Shown one piece after another: positions 28,170 through 40,700 of a DNA stretch of 64,000 nucleotides (positions within the stretch are counted from its first letter, which is position 1; the number at the start of each line of letters is the position of its first letter). The stretch spans positions 1 through 64,000 of the forward strand of contig PHDU01000007.1 of assembly GCA_002842755.1 (NCBI GenBank). The letters are read 5' to 3'. The DNA is from Bacteroidetes bacterium HGW-Bacteroidetes-1 (GTDB lineage Bacteria; Bacteroidota; Bacteroidia; Bacteroidales; F082). The notes under the pieces are model-generated. The model ran no database searches, was not told the origin of the DNA, and saw only the letters and a program-made list of their open reading frames with translations. The translations under genes and the position numbers were made by a program.

Positions 28170-30995
28170 ATGAACACTTATCTAAGTCGTGTTGCAACTT
28201 ATATATTATCCCACCATCAACACGAACTGGACAGGCTTACAATAGTGTTTCCCAACAGAAGGGCAGGTTTATATTTGCGCAAAGAACTCGCACTTCAGGC
28301 AGCTAAAACCATTTGGCTACCAAAGATTCTTTCCATCGAAGATGCATTAGCCACATGGAGTGATTTCAATCAGGCTGATAATATGTCTATTGTGTTTGAT
28401 CTTTTGGAGATTTATCTGGATGAAAATAAAGACAGAGAGAACGACGCTGGTTCTTTTGCAGGATATGCTTTACAGATGGCCCGCGATTTTGATGAAATTG
28501 ATCATTATTTGGTTGACCCACACAGTCTTTTTAAATATTTGTCTGAGTCAAAAGCAATAGAATTATGGCATCCCGATGGCAGCCCACTAACAGTTTATGA
28601 AAAAAACTATCTTTCATTTTTTAATTCACTGCATGGTTTGCACGAAAAACTATCAGCAAAGATGAGGGAAAAGAAAACAGCTTATGGGGGATTTATCGCT
28701 TCAAGTCTGGCAAGAAAAACTACAGAGGAGTTGCTGCAAATTATTGGCAATGGCAAGTTGATATTTGCCGGTTTTAATGCCTTGACACCAGCTGAAGAAC
28801 AGGTTATCACAAAGCTTACAGCAGAGGGAATTGCCACTGTACTTTGGGATCTTGACGAATATTATGTGAAAGAAAATCGATTTGGCTTGCATGAAGCAGG
28901 AGCATCAATAAGAAAATTCAATCAGAAATATCCCGGTCTTCAAAAACATTGGACAGGCACCAACCTTTTGGAAAAGGAAAAAATGATTCATATTGTTGGT
29001 GTCCCCGGTAACATTGGGCAGGCCAAAGCAATGGGAAACTATCTTCAATCACCCAATCCTGAAAACATCACAAAAACAGCCGTTGTATTGGCTGATGAGA
29101 AACTGCTTATTCCTGTTTTGAATTCCATCCCGGATGAAATTGGAAAGTTCAACGTAACAATGGGTCTTTCTTTTATTTATAGTTCTGTATATCAATTTAT
29201 TATTAGGCTATTTGAAATTTCTATCCACAAATATTTCAGCCATAATAGCCTCTATTTTCCCCTCCGGCCACTCTGTACAATTCTTCAGCATGAAATACTT
29301 GTAAGCCTGCTTCCGGAAGAAAGCGCGAATAAATACCGAAGATTGGGATCACAGCTCATTGCAGATGGCAGCGCTTTTGTTAAAGCGGATAGAATAAAAA
29401 TTTTGACGGCTGAATTCAATATCAGTGAAAAAGAACTTTTGACTTTGCTCCTTGGCACAGCACAAACGCCTTTTCAGGAGCTCGAAAAAATAAACAGGAT
29501 TTTTGTTTCTATATTTAGTTCTGATGAGAATAATGAAAGCAAGAACAATCAGATTTTATTGCATAATCAAATTCAGATTGCCATTCGTTTGATCAACAGG
29601 ATTCAAATGCTTTTGCAAGATAGATCATTGCAATTCGATCTTTCAGGATTGATGAAACTGTTCGTTCATATTGCTCCTTCTTACACAACAAATTTTTATG
29701 GCGAACCTTTAGAAGGCTTGCAGGTAATGGGAATGCTTGAAACCAGAAATTTGGATTTTGACTGCATACATTTGTTATCAGCCAATGAAACCATTCTTCC
29801 AGCCGAAAAAGGCTATCAATCTCTCATTCCTGGCGATATTAGAAAAAGTTTTAATCTTCCTACTTATATTGAAAAACAGGCGGTTTACGCTTTTCATTTT
29901 TTTCGCATGTTGCAGTATGTAAGTGATATTTACATCTATTACAATACTGAACCAGATGAACTTGGTGGTGGTGAAATGAGCCGTTTTCTACTACAACTTC
30001 GTTTTGAACTTGCAAAGCTCAACCCAAAAATACGTATCAAAGAAGAACTTTTTACATTTAGCATTCCAGCACAAAAACCAACACAAGAGATCATTATTGA
30101 AAAGACCCCTCAAGTATTGGAACTTATCACAAGAAAAGCAGAAAAGGGTATTTCGCCAACAAGTCTTTCCCGTTATGTCAATTGCTCTTTACAGTTTTTT
30201 CTGCAAGATGTTTTATCTATTTCGGAAACCAAAAAGGCTGAAACAAGCATTGGACTGAATGTACTGGGAACTGTCGTTCACAAAACACTTGAGAAACTTT
30301 TTGCTCCTTTTTTAAATAGAATTCTAAAACCTGAGCACCTGAAATTAATACAGCAAAGGATAAAAGAAACGCTAATAATTACATTTAATAAAGAATTTCC
30401 AGGCGGTTATCTGGACGAAGGCCGCAATAAAATTGCATTTGCAGTTGCTGAACAATTTATCAGGCAAACCATTGATTATGAATTAAGCATAATAGAAAAG
30501 ATTTCAAATGAGCTTGTCATACTTTTTCAGGAAGTACAGCTTGAAACAAATTTTGATGTGCAGGGCAGAACAGTGAAACTAAAAGGAACAATCGATAGAA
30601 TCGACCGATTGAATAATACACTTCGTATCGTTGATTACAAAACAGGATTGGTCAAAAAAGCTGATGTTGAAATAAAAGAATGGGATGAATTACTGAATTC
30701 AAAAAAGTCAAAAGCACTCCAGCTTGCCTTATATCTTTTATTGTATGTTAAAAATAATGAGAACAAAGCTATAGAACTTCCAGAGTCAGGGCTTCTCAGT
30801 TTGCGTAAAATTAGTCAGGGCCTTATGAAATTAAAACTTCCTGAAGCGAATGGCACAGAGAAACAAACGGAAGTTTTAAAGAAAAGTATCCAATCTGTCT
30901 TTGAAGAAATATTTAACAGCTCGATTTCCATCCAACAAACCGAGATGGAAGAAAACTGCAAATTATGTTCATTTAAGGAGTTGTGCAGAAGATAA
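28170..30995 (+). CDS. PD-(D/E)XK nuclease family protein, AddB-like
   Basis: C-terminal nuclease 'LKGTIDRIDRLNNTLRIVDYKTG' and AddB-type Fe-S cysteines 'CSLQFF...CKLCSFKELC'. Confidence 0.85.
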   Translation: MNTYLSRVATYILSHHQHELDRLTIVFPNRRAGLYLRKELALQAAKTIWLPKILSIEDALATWSDFNQADNMSIVFDLLEIYLDENKDRENDAGSFAGYALQMARDFDEIDHYLVDPHSLFKYLSESKAIELWHPDGSPLTVYEKNYLSFFNSLHGLHEKLSAKMREKKTAYGGFIASSLARKTTEELLQIIGNGKLIFAGFNALTPAEEQVITKLTAEGIATVLWDLDEYYVKENRFGLHEAGASIRKFNQKYPGLQKHWTGTNLLEKEKMIHIVGVPGNIGQAKAMGNYLQSPNPENITKTAVVLADEKLLIPVLNSIPDEIGKFNVTMGLSFIYSSVYQFIIRLFEISIHKYFSHNSLYFPLRPLCTILQHEILVSLLPEESANKYRRLGSQLIADGSAFVKADRIKILTAEFNISEKELLTLLLGTAQTPFQELEKINRIFVSIFSSDENNESKNNQILLHNQIQIAIRLINRIQMLLQDRSLQFDLSGLMKLFVHIAPSYTTNFYGEPLEGLQVMGMLETRNLDFDCIHLLSANETILPAEKGYQSLIPGDIRKSFNLPTYIEKQAVYAFHFFRMLQYVSDIYIYYNTEPDELGGGEMSRFLLQLRFELAKLNPKIRIKEELFTFSIPAQKPTQEIIIEKTPQVLELITRKAEKGISPTSLSRYVNCSLQFFLQDVLSISETKKAETSIGLNVLGTVVHKTLEKLFAPFLNRILKPEHLKLIQQRIKETLIITFNKEFPGGYLDEGRNKIAFAVAEQFIRQTIDYELSIIEKISNELVILFQEVQLETNFDVQGRTVKLKGTIDRIDRLNNTLRIVDYKTGLVKKADVEIKEWDELLNSKKSKALQLALYLLLYVKNNENKAIELPESGLLSLRKISQGLMKLKLPEANGTEKQTEVLKKSIQSVFEEIFNSSISIQQTEMEENCKLCSFKELCRR

Positions 30996-31244
30996 TTGAG
31001 TTGAAAAAATAAATATTTCTTAGTTTCATTAGTGATTGGAATTAAAATTAAATTTTTCTGAGCTTGTCCTCAACGTTCTAAAAGTACAATTGATTTCCTT
31101 ATGAAATTTCATGATTAAACCAAGGAAAGGTGAATAAATTGAACTATTTTCAAAAAATGAAAAAAGTAAATGAACCTCAGATATATATCAATTTGTATAT
31201 TTGCTATACTTTAATTGATGTTTTAAACTAATGTCATAAAAAAA

Positions 31245-33260
31245 ATGAATCAAAAACCAAAATTCAACATTCTGATTGTTGATGACAGACCTGAAAACCT
31301 TTTAACACTTGAAGGCATTCTTGAAAGTGAAGATTTAAATATTTTGAAAGCATCTTCAGGCAATGAAGCGCTGAGTCTCATGTTGGAGTATAATGTTTCT
31401 CTTGTACTGATGGATGTTCAGATGCCTGGAATGGATGGTTTTGAAGTAGCCGAAATTATGCGAACAAGTGAACGGACCAAATATATTCCCATCATTTTTG
31501 TTACAGCAATTAGCAAACAAAGACAACATATTTTTAAAGGGTACGAATCGGGTGCAGTAGATTATTTATACAAGCCATTGGATCTGGAAATTTTGCAAAG
31601 CAAAATACGTGCATTTATCGATTTTTTTCAACATAAAAACGCCCTTGAAGAAACAACACGTAAGTTGGAACGTACTATCAATGAACTCAATAGTGCCAAG
31701 ATGATAGCAGAAGAAGCGACTACAGCAAAAAGTGCATTTTTAGCAACAATGAGTCACGAAATCCGGACTCCGCTTAATGGCATCATCGGTTTAGCCGAGC
31801 TCGGACTCATGGATGAAGCGCTAAATGCCAATCAACGCGAACGTTTACTCGATATCAGAAATTCTGGTGAATCTTTGCTCGAAATTATCAACGAAATATT
31901 GGATATTTCTAAAATTGAAGCAGAAAAACTTGAGCTTGAAGAAATTGAATTCAGCATCAGGGAAGTTCTGGAAAAAATCGTTAACCTACTTTCAGTAAAA
32001 ATGTTTCAGGAAAAGCTGGAGTTTACTTGTGAAATCTCACCCGATCTACCTGACATACTTGTTGGAGACCCTTTGCGTATCAGGCAAATTCTCATTAACC
32101 TGCTTAGCAATGCAATCAAATTTACTGAAGAAGGTACAGTGAGCATTTGTGTAAAAATGCTGGACCATATTGAAGAGCAGGTAAGCCTTGAATTTTCTAT
32201 TGAAGATACGGGTATCGGAATTCCAAAAGATAAAATCAATCGTTTATTTCAGTCTTATACACAGGTCGATACTTCGACTACCCGAACACATGGAGGCACT
32301 GGCTTAGGATTGACGATCTCACAAAAACTAGTAAACCTGATGGGTGGGAACATCAAGGTTGAAAGTGTGTTAGGAGAAGGAAGCAATTTCTTTTTTAAAA
32401 TCAACATGATGTCTGGTGATCAACGTGAGTTTCCATGGGAGCTAAAGCTAAACAAACCCAACAACCAATACAAAGTGCTTATTATTGATGATCATGAGAA
32501 ATCGGCTTTGATTATCATGAAAATCTTTGATATTTGGGGAATAAAGCATCAACTGGCACATGACAAACCAAGCGCTTTGGCCTTAGTTGAAAAGGAGTCA
32601 TTCGATCTTATTATGATCGACTATTATCTAAAAACAATGAATGGTTTTGAACTGGCTGAATTAATTCAACAAAAATTAAAAGGGAAAAATATACCTGAGA
32701 TTGTTTTACTTTCTCCGAGCAAAGCAAGCATTGAAGTGCTTAAACTGAAAGACGCAAAAAAATATGATTTTCTTACAAAACCCCTTTTGCAAACAAATAT
32801 CAGGAAATTCCTCATCTCCAGATTTGGTACGCAGAATCAAATAAAAGAGATCATCATTGAAGAGAAGAAGGCCGAAGGCAATATTGGTAAAAAATATAAT
32901 ATTCTACTGGCTGAAGATCAGCTTATCAATAGAAAAATTGTAATCCAGCTTCTTGAGAAGAAAGGATGGAACGTGAAAGCAGTTGAAAATGGAAAATTAG
33001 CTTTTGAAATTGCAACAACCCAACGATTCGACCTCATTTTGATGGACGTTCAAATGCCTGAGATGGATGGATTTGATTCTACTAAAAATATCAGAATTGC
33101 TGAATCAAATAAAAACTACCACACTCCCATTGTTGCAATGACTGCGCATGCTATGAAAGGTGACAGGGAAAAATGTATGGCTGCCGGAATGGATTTTTAC
33201 ATTACCAAGCCTGTAAATCCAAGTGAACTTTACGAAACCATTGAAAAATATGCACTTTGA
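31245..33260 (+). CDS. hybrid sensor histidine kinase, REC-HK-REC-REC
   Basis: N-terminal '[12 protein letters not shown]', H-box '[15 protein letters not shown]', HATPase 'DTGIGIP...[10 protein letters not shown]', two C-terminal receivers. Confidence 0.94.
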   Translation: MNQKPKFNILIVDDRPENLLTLEGILESEDLNILKASSGNEALSLMLEYNVSLVLMDVQMPGMDGFEVAEIMRTSERTKYIPIIFVTAISKQRQHIFKGYESGAVDYLYKPLDLEILQSKIRAFIDFFQHKNALEETTRKLERTINELNSAKMIAEEATTAKSAFLATMSHEIRTPLNGIIGLAELGLMDEALNANQRERLLDIRNSGESLLEIINEILDISKIEAEKLELEEIEFSIREVLEKIVNLLSVKMFQEKLEFTCEISPDLPDILVGDPLRIRQILINLLSNAIKFTEEGTVSICVKMLDHIEEQVSLEFSIEDTGIGIPKDKINRLFQSYTQVDTSTTRTHGGTGLGLTISQKLVNLMGGNIKVESVLGEGSNFFFKINMMSGDQREFPWELKLNKPNNQYKVLIIDDHEKSALIIMKIFDIWGIKHQLAHDKPSALALVEKESFDLIMIDYYLKTMNGFELAELIQQKLKGKNIPEIVLLSPSKASIEVLKLKDAKKYDFLTKPLLQTNIRKFLISRFGTQNQIKEIIIEEKKAEGNIGKKYNILLAEDQLINRKIVIQLLEKKGWNVKAVENGKLAFEIATTQRFDLILMDVQMPEMDGFDSTKNIRIAESNKNYHTPIVAMTAHAMKGDREKCMAAGMDFYITKPVNPSELYETIEKYAL

Positions 33261-33311
33261 AAAGGTCTTTTAAAGAACAGGCTTTTCATGTAAAAAAACT
33301 ATAATGCGCAT

Positions 33312-36300
33312 ATGGACAACCTCGATTACAATAAAGCAACTACGTGGGAAAAACTTAAGTTTTCATTAAAATCATGGCGCTATATCGGCGTAGGCAAGTC
33401 TTTGCTTATATGGTTTCTTGCCATCTCCATAATTCCACTCGCTTCTATTAGTTTTATAAACTTTTTAAACGCATATCAAGGGCTTACCATTGTAGCAGAA
33501 AAATCGCTGAACACAACCTCCCAGTTAAGAACAGAATATATCAATACTTTTTTTGATGAGATCAATGATTTCCTCGAACAGAACAGTCAGCAAAAGGCAG
33601 ATATTGAATTTCTTATTGGACTTAAAGAAGGATATAAAAAGCACGATAGTAATTTTACAGCTTTCGTCAAATCTGATGATTACCAAGAACTTACATCAGA
33701 ACATCTTGACGAATTCAAAAATCTTACAAATAAAAATGGCTATTACAACATTTGTTACCTTGATAATAAGGGGACAATCCTCTTTAGCCTCAAACAAGAA
33801 TCAGATCTGGGAAGCAATCTGTTTACAGGTGATTTGCGTTTGACAAAATTTGGTCAGACTGTAAGAAAAGTAATTGAAAGCAGAAAACCTGCCTTCTCTG
33901 ATATTGAATTTTATGAGCCATCATTTAACGTACTTTCTGGTTTTTTCATCCACCCGGTGCTGGATTCTGTTGGTCAGTTGACAGGCGTTATTGCCTTGCA
34001 AATTACTATGGACCGTCTGAATCAGATTATTAAACAAGAAGCCGGTTATGGGGAAACAGGACAAGCTTATATCGTAGGAAAAGATCAGTTGCTTCGCTCA
34101 TCCATGCGTTTTGGAAATGAAAGCGACATTATGATTAAAAAAATTGAAAATCAAAAAATAAAAGACTGGCTGTTCTTTCTTCAACATCGTAACGATTCGA
34201 AACTTCTTAAAGAAAAAGAACTTGATGAAGAAAAAGTTTCTACCTATGATAGCGACCTGAATGGAAAATATGTTCTTGGAATATACCGAAATCTTGATCT
34301 TGTTGAAAAACTTGGAGTTAACTGGGTTCTAATTGAGGAAATTGAACATTCTGAAGCATTTGCATATGCCCGTACACTTTCCGACATTGTAAAACTTACC
34401 TTTCTTCTAACCATTATCATTGTGTTCTTTACTTCAATTCTGGTAACACGATGGTTTGTAAACCCAATAAAACAACTCTCTTCATGGGCTAAGGAAGTTG
34501 GTGAAGGACAGCTCGACAACAAAAGAATTAAAGCACCAAACAATGAAGTGGGCGAAATGGTATCGACTTTCAACCGACTGGTAAATGCACTTCAGAAGTA
34601 TGCCAATGTTGCAAAATTAATGGCCAAAGGCGATTATACCGAAATGGCCGAAATAAGAAGTGAAAATGATGTTCTGGGCAAATCGATGAATCAGATGGTC
34701 GAAAGTTTCAAACAAGTTGTAGAACAGGCCAATCGGGTTGCTGAAGGTGATTATAGTGTAAATGTTGTTCCCCGAAGTGAAAAAGACACTTTAAATATCG
34801 CCTTATTTGAGATGACCAAAAAATTAAATCAAAATGCGATTGAAAATAAAAACCAGGATTGGCTTAAAACCGGCATTAATAAATTAGATGCTGAAATGAG
34901 CGGCAATGATACTTTAGAGAAGATTGCTGAAAAAATCATCCAGTTTATAACACCTTATGTTGATGCTCAGATCGGGCTCATTTATGTATTTAATTCCAAC
35001 AAATCTCAGCTTGATCATTTTGCAAGTTATGGCATTGCTAATGATGACCTATCCATTCAAAAAAACTTTAGTCTTGGTGAAGGGGTTGTCGGTCAGGTAG
35101 CAAAAACCAAAAGCAGTATTCAGTTACTTCAAAAATCAGGAAATCCCCTCTCAATAAAATTAGGATCTGGAAAACTGGAAGCTCAGGAGTTTTTCGTTTT
35201 CCCTCTTATTCACGAAGGCGAACTTATTGGTGTGATTGAGCTTGCATTGTTAAATCCTCTTAGTGAAACAGCCAAAAATTATCTTGCATTAACTGCTGTC
35301 AACATCGCTATTGCTTTACGTACTGCAAAAGCCGTCGAAAAAGTGCGTGAGCTTCTTAAGCAAACCCAGGAACAAGCCAACGAACTGGCTGTTCAACAAG
35401 AGGAATTAAGTCAGGCAAACGAGGAGTTACAGGAGCAAACAGCTGCGTTACGTGTTTCTGAAGAAAACCTGCAAGCGCAACAGGAGGAACTAAAAGTAAC
35501 CAATGAGGAACTTGAAGAACGTACGCATGCTTTGGAAGTACAGCGTGATGCTATAAAACAGAAAAATACTGAACTGGAAGCAGCCAGAAAAGAAATTGAA
35601 CAAAAGGCAAAAGATCTCGAATTGGCATCACGGTACAAATCGGAATTTCTTGCTAATATGTCACATGAATTGCGCACACCGCTTAACAGTATTCTGGTAT
35701 TATCTCAATTGTTGGCAGAAAACAAAAAAAATCATTTTGATGGTAAAGAACTTGAATATGCCCGAACAATCAATAGTTCAGGAACAGATTTATTGGACCT
35801 CATCAACGAAATCCTTGACCTGAGTAAAGTTGAATCTGGAAAAATTGACTTATTCATTGAAGCTTTATATTTGGATGACATTGCTGTTTTCATCAAGAAA
35901 AATTTTGGCCCTGTTGCCGAAAAGAAAGGTTTGGAATTGTTTATCAACATTGAAAAAAGCCTTCCTGAAATCATTCGAACAGATAACCAGCGCGTCTTCC
36001 AAATTCTCAAAAACCTTTACTCAAACGCGCTAAAATTTACACATAAAGGAAGTATAACTTTGAATATTTTCAGGCCTGAAACAGAACCAAACGCTAAGAA
36101 TCAGTCAAAAAAATACATCGGATTAGCGGTATCTGATACGGGTATCGGGATACCTGAAGATAAGCTGCAGCTAATCTTTGAAGCTTTCAAACAAGCCGAT
36201 GGAACAACAAGCAGAAAATATGGAGGAACAGGATTAGGATTGAGTATTTCTAAAGCCTTTACCGAATTACTGGGCGGTTTCATTAAAGTTGATAGCGTTG

Positions 36301-37712
36301 AAGACCAAGGAACGACCTTCACTTTGTTCCTTCCCGAAGATTTCGAACAAAGCCTTAATAAAGAAAAGGAGGATAATAGTTTGAATCCTGTTGTAAAAGA
36401 GAACGCTGCAGATCAAAGCAAAAGAACCATAAAGAGCAAAGAATCTGTTGTAGAAAAAGCAATCCAGACTCAGGATGGATTGTTTAAAACAGACCTTATT
36501 GAAGAAGCTATCGACGATCGAAACTCAATTACAGAAGGAGAAAGAGTATTGCTCGTGATTGAAGACGATCCTAATTTTGCCCATTTGCTTTATGATCTGG
36601 CTCATGAACATAGATTCAAATGTCTTATTGCAAATGATGGGGAAGCAGGTTTGCACTTAGCAGATTTCTACTTACCTAGTGCAATTATCCTCGATATCGT
36701 TTTGCCAGGTATTGACGGTTATGAAGTAATGGACCGACTAAAAAAGAACAACCGCACCAGGCATATCCCCGTTCACTTTGTTTCGGCAGCTGACAAAACA
36801 TTGGATGCCCTGAAACAAGGAGCAATAGGATACTTACATAAACCTGTTAGCAAAGAATCACTTGAGTCGGCTTTTAACAAAATAGAAGATATTGTCTCCA
36901 ATTCTGCACGTAAGCTTTTGGTAGTAGAAGATGACGATATTACCCGCAAAAGCATTGTCAATCTCATGCAGGAAGATGGCGTAATAATCTCAGCCGTCGA
37001 TTCAGGTGAAGCAGCCTATGAGCTTATCAAAACTGATACTTTTGATTGTCTGATTCTTGACCTGGGATTAAAAGAGATGTCTGGTTTTGAGTTACTTGAG
37101 CTCATAAAGAAAGATGATAAACTGAATACGCTTCCTGTCGTTGTTTATACGGCTCATGAGCTAACAAAAGAAGAAGATATTAAACTGCAGCGTTATGCCG
37201 ACAGCATCATACTTAAAGGAGCGCGATCATTTGAGCGATTGCTATCTGAAACTACATTGTTCCTTCATCAGGTAGAATCGAAACTCCCTGCAAAGAAACA
37301 AGAGATATTAAAAAAACTTCACCAACGTGAGGACGTATTAAGCGGGAAAACCATCCTCATTGTAGATGATGATATGCGCAACGTGTTTGCTTTAACCAGT
37401 TTTCTCGAAAACTATAACATCAAACTTGTCATTGGCAAAAACGGCATTGAAGGCATCGAAAAACTACATGAAAATCCTCAAATTGACCTTGTTTTGATGG
37501 ATATTATGATGCCCGAGATGAATGGATATGAAGCAATGCGTGAAATCAGAAAAGAAAGTAAATATCAAAAACTACCCATCATTGCCTTAACTGCCAAAGC
37601 AATGAAAGATGACCGTGATAAATGTATTGCTGCCGGCGCCAATGAATATCTAACCAAGCCTTTTGATACTGATAAGCTTCTTTCACTTCTTCGCGTCTGG
37701 CTTTACAATTAA
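33312..37712 (+). CDS. membrane hybrid histidine kinase: extracytoplasmic sensor (Cache-like)-HAMP repeats-GAF-HK-REC-REC-REC
   Basis: two TM segments, HAMP 'NPIKQLSSWAKEVGEGQL', Glu/Gln-rich coiled coil, 'FLANMSHELRTPLNS', three receivers. Confidence 0.94.
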   Translation: MDNLDYNKATTWEKLKFSLKSWRYIGVGKSLLIWFLAISIIPLASISFINFLNAYQGLTIVAEKSLNTTSQLRTEYINTFFDEINDFLEQNSQQKADIEFLIGLKEGYKKHDSNFTAFVKSDDYQELTSEHLDEFKNLTNKNGYYNICYLDNKGTILFSLKQESDLGSNLFTGDLRLTKFGQTVRKVIESRKPAFSDIEFYEPSFNVLSGFFIHPVLDSVGQLTGVIALQITMDRLNQIIKQEAGYGETGQAYIVGKDQLLRSSMRFGNESDIMIKKIENQKIKDWLFFLQHRNDSKLLKEKELDEEKVSTYDSDLNGKYVLGIYRNLDLVEKLGVNWVLIEEIEHSEAFAYARTLSDIVKLTFLLTIIIVFFTSILVTRWFVNPIKQLSSWAKEVGEGQLDNKRIKAPNNEVGEMVSTFNRLVNALQKYANVAKLMAKGDYTEMAEIRSENDVLGKSMNQMVESFKQVVEQANRVAEGDYSVNVVPRSEKDTLNIALFEMTKKLNQNAIENKNQDWLKTGINKLDAEMSGNDTLEKIAEKIIQFITPYVDAQIGLIYVFNSNKSQLDHFASYGIANDDLSIQKNFSLGEGVVGQVAKTKSSIQLLQKSGNPLSIKLGSGKLEAQEFFVFPLIHEGELIGVIELALLNPLSETAKNYLALTAVNIAIALRTAKAVEKVRELLKQTQEQANELAVQQEELSQANEELQEQTAALRVSEENLQAQQEELKVTNEELEERTHALEVQRDAIKQKNTELEAARKEIEQKAKDLELASRYKSEFLANMSHELRTPLNSILVLSQLLAENKKNHFDGKELEYARTINSSGTDLLDLINEILDLSKVESGKIDLFIEALYLDDIAVFIKKNFGPVAEKKGLELFINIEKSLPEIIRTDNQRVFQILKNLYSNALKFTHKGSITLNIFRPETEPNAKNQSKKYIGLAVSDTGIGIPEDKLQLIFEAFKQADGTTSRKYGGTGLGLSISKAFTELLGGFIKVDSVEDQGTTFTLFLPEDFEQSLNKEKEDNSLNPVVKENAADQSKRTIKSKESVVEKAIQTQDGLFKTDLIEEAIDDRNSITEGERVLLVIEDDPNFAHLLYDLAHEHRFKCLIANDGEAGLHLADFYLPSAIILDIVLPGIDGYEVMDRLKKNNRTRHIPVHFVSAADKTLDALKQGAIGYLHKPVSKESLESAFNKIEDIVSNSARKLLVVEDDDITRKSIVNLMQEDGVIISAVDSGEAAYELIKTDTFDCLILDLGLKEMSGFELLELIKKDDKLNTLPVVVYTAHELTKEEDIKLQRYADSIILKGARSFERLLSETTLFLHQVESKLPAKKQEILKKLHQREDVLSGKTILIVDDDMRNVFALTSFLENYNIKLVIGKNGIEGIEKLHENPQIDLVLMDIMMPEMNGYEAMREIRKESKYQKLPIIALTAKAMKDDRDKCIAAGANEYLTKPFDTDKLLSLLRVWLYN

Positions 37713-37746
37713 AAAACGAATATTTTCATTTCTAAAACTTTTTACC

Positions 37747-40700
37747 ATGCTCACCAGATTGATGCGCAATTTCCCCTTGAGAAAAAAGTTGCTGATTGTC
37801 ACAGTAATCACTCTTTTAAATTTACTGCTGATTGCAGTGATGGTAAATATGTTTTTTGGGACTTTTAGAGTACTCAATATGCTTACCAACGGTGAACGTA
37901 TTCACCTTCGCTATTTTCAACAAGGAGTGAGCGGCTTTTACCAATGGAAAAATCAACCTGAATCATACGATATCGATCAGGCGATACAAAGCATAGAAAC
38001 AGCCAATGAGATGGCATTTGTTTTTGGAAAAATAGATTCACTTGCTATCAACAATAATAAAGAGTCATTCGAAAGCATACTATTTACTGTCCTTAATGAA
38101 GCAGTACATAATGACCCTGCAAACGCCAATTTAATGGCGAAAAGAAGCATGATCTTCATCCGATTTAAAGATACCCGATTTCAAAAAGCTACCGAAGCAG
38201 CATATCTTGGATCTTTAACCGGAAGAGAAATTGTAAGGGTTATGAAACAATTGCAAACGGAATCCAACCCGGTACTTGAGGAGGAGTTGGACAATCTCAT
38301 TATCAAGATCAATGAAGAATACCGGCTTTTTGCTGTTGCATTGGATGAAGTTGGAATATACAGTCAGAGATTACTAAATCAGTTAATGGTTTTTATAATC
38401 CTTTTATCTGCTATCTTTATTTACATTCTCTCAAGTCGCATTGCGAAGTCGATTTCGCAACCCATGCAACTAATGGTCGAAAAACTTGAAATGATGTCAG
38501 GCGGACAATTTGTGGATAAAATTCCGGTAACTACTGCAGACGAAACAGGCCAAATGATTGTATCTTTTAATAAACTACAAGACAATTTGACCGAAATTAT
38601 ACAAAATACTCAACAAGTGGCTCAAGGCAATTATCAAATCGACCTCGTTCCGAAATCAGATCATGATCAGCTGAGCACTGCCCTCAGTAAGATGACCAAA
38701 GCACTTGCATTGAATGCCGAAAAACAGAGTAATTTCGACTGGCTAAAAACCGGAAAGAACAACCTTAGCGAGTTACTTAGAGGAGACCTTTCCTTAGCTG
38801 AACTTTCAAAAAAAACACTTTCTTTTTTCGCAGACTATCTTCCTGCCGAATGGGGGACGTTCTACATTTATGATGATGATGACAAGCTCCTTCGGCTTCT
38901 TGGCAGTTTTGGTGTTAACCCGGAAGGCATTCAATCAGTAATTTTGCCAGGACAACATTTAACGGGTAAGTGCTTCGAAGAAAATAAAATGATTTACCTC
39001 GAAAAACTCGAGTCTGGACGCGTACAAATTAGCAGCAGTTTACTCAATATCTCCGCACACTGCCTTTTGATTACTCCTCTTACGCATGATGGTACTACAA
39101 ATGGCATTATTGAACTTGCCTCGAAACAAGCTTTTAGCGATGTTGCTCGTACTTTAGTAGAAGAGGTTGCCGAAGGTATTACTATTGCAGTAAAAACCTC
39201 CTCAACACGTGTCAAACTGAAAACTTTGCTTGACAAAACCCAGCAACAGACTGAGGAGCTTCAGACTCAGCAGGAAGAGTTAAAAGTAGCCAATGAAGAA
39301 CTTGAAGAGCAAACCGTTGCCTTGCGTGAAAATGAAAAACGACTTCAGGAACAGCAAGAAGAATTGCGTGTAATCAATGAGGAACTTGAAGAACGAACAC
39401 AAGATTTGGAGCTTCAAAAAAAGTCAATAACTGATAAAAACTTTGAGTTGGAAACAGCTCAGAAAAATATCGAACTTAAAGCAAAGCAGATTGAGATTAC
39501 CAGCCAATATAAGTCTGAATTTCTTGCTAATATGTCGCATGAACTGCGAACTCCCCTCAATAGTCTGCTTATTCTATCGCGCGATCTTGCTGAAAACAGA
39601 AAACTTAACCTATCCAAGGATCAGGTGGACTCAGCATCTATCATTTATCAAAGCGGACAAGACCTGCTCAACCTGATCAATGAAATTTTAGACCTCTCTA
39701 AAATTGAAAGTGGTAAAATGACCATAACACCTGAGGTTGTTACTTTAAATGAATTGGCTCAAAGTGTAAGAAACAACTTCAAACACATGGCTGAAGAAAA
39801 GGGCCTACAGTTCATAACCAAAATTGATCCTGAACTCCCACAAAGTGTCATTACCGATAAACACCGTCTCGGTCAGATCATTAAAAATTTGGTTTCCAAT
39901 GCTATAAAATTCACACACAAAGGCCATATCCTTATCAACTTTTGTTCAACACATCAGCTTTCTTTCAGAAATCAGCATCTAAATGCACAAAATAGTTTTA
40001 TGATTGCTGTTGAAGATAGCGGCATCGGGATTGCAATTGAGAAACAGCAACAGGTATTTGAAGCTTTTCAGCAAGCGGACGGAAGTATTTCAAGAAAATA
40101 TGGCGGAACAGGCTTGGGACTTAGCATTACACGCGAACTTACCAGACTTTTAGGGGGCGAGATTCAACTCAAATCTGAACCTGACAAAGGCTCCGTATTT
40201 ATGATTGTACTCCCCATTGAAATACAGCAAGTCAATCCGACAGAAGAAGCTGTGTTTGAGGAATATCCGAAATCTGACAAAAATGATCCGGTTATTACTG
40301 AAATAACTGAAAAGCTGAAGCAAATTGAAATTGAGAATATTAGCTCAGAAGAAGAACTCTTTTTTCTTCCTGACGACAGAAATAATATTGACCCAGGCGA
40401 CAAATGTTTACTAATTGTTGAAGATGATTTGAAATTTGCCAAAACACTGTTACATCAAAGTCGCGAGCGAGGTTTCAAATGCATTGTTACAGGATCAGGT
40501 GAACAGGCACTGTTACTTGTTGAAAAATATAAACCAGATGCAATCATCCTGGATATTATTTTGCCCGGCATGGATGGATATAAGGTACTTGAAATATTAA
40601 AAGAGGATGCAACCACAAGACACATTCCAGTTCATATTATGAGTGCCACCGAAGTAAACCTGGAGGCAATGCAGAGAGGAGCAATTGGGTTTGTCTCAAA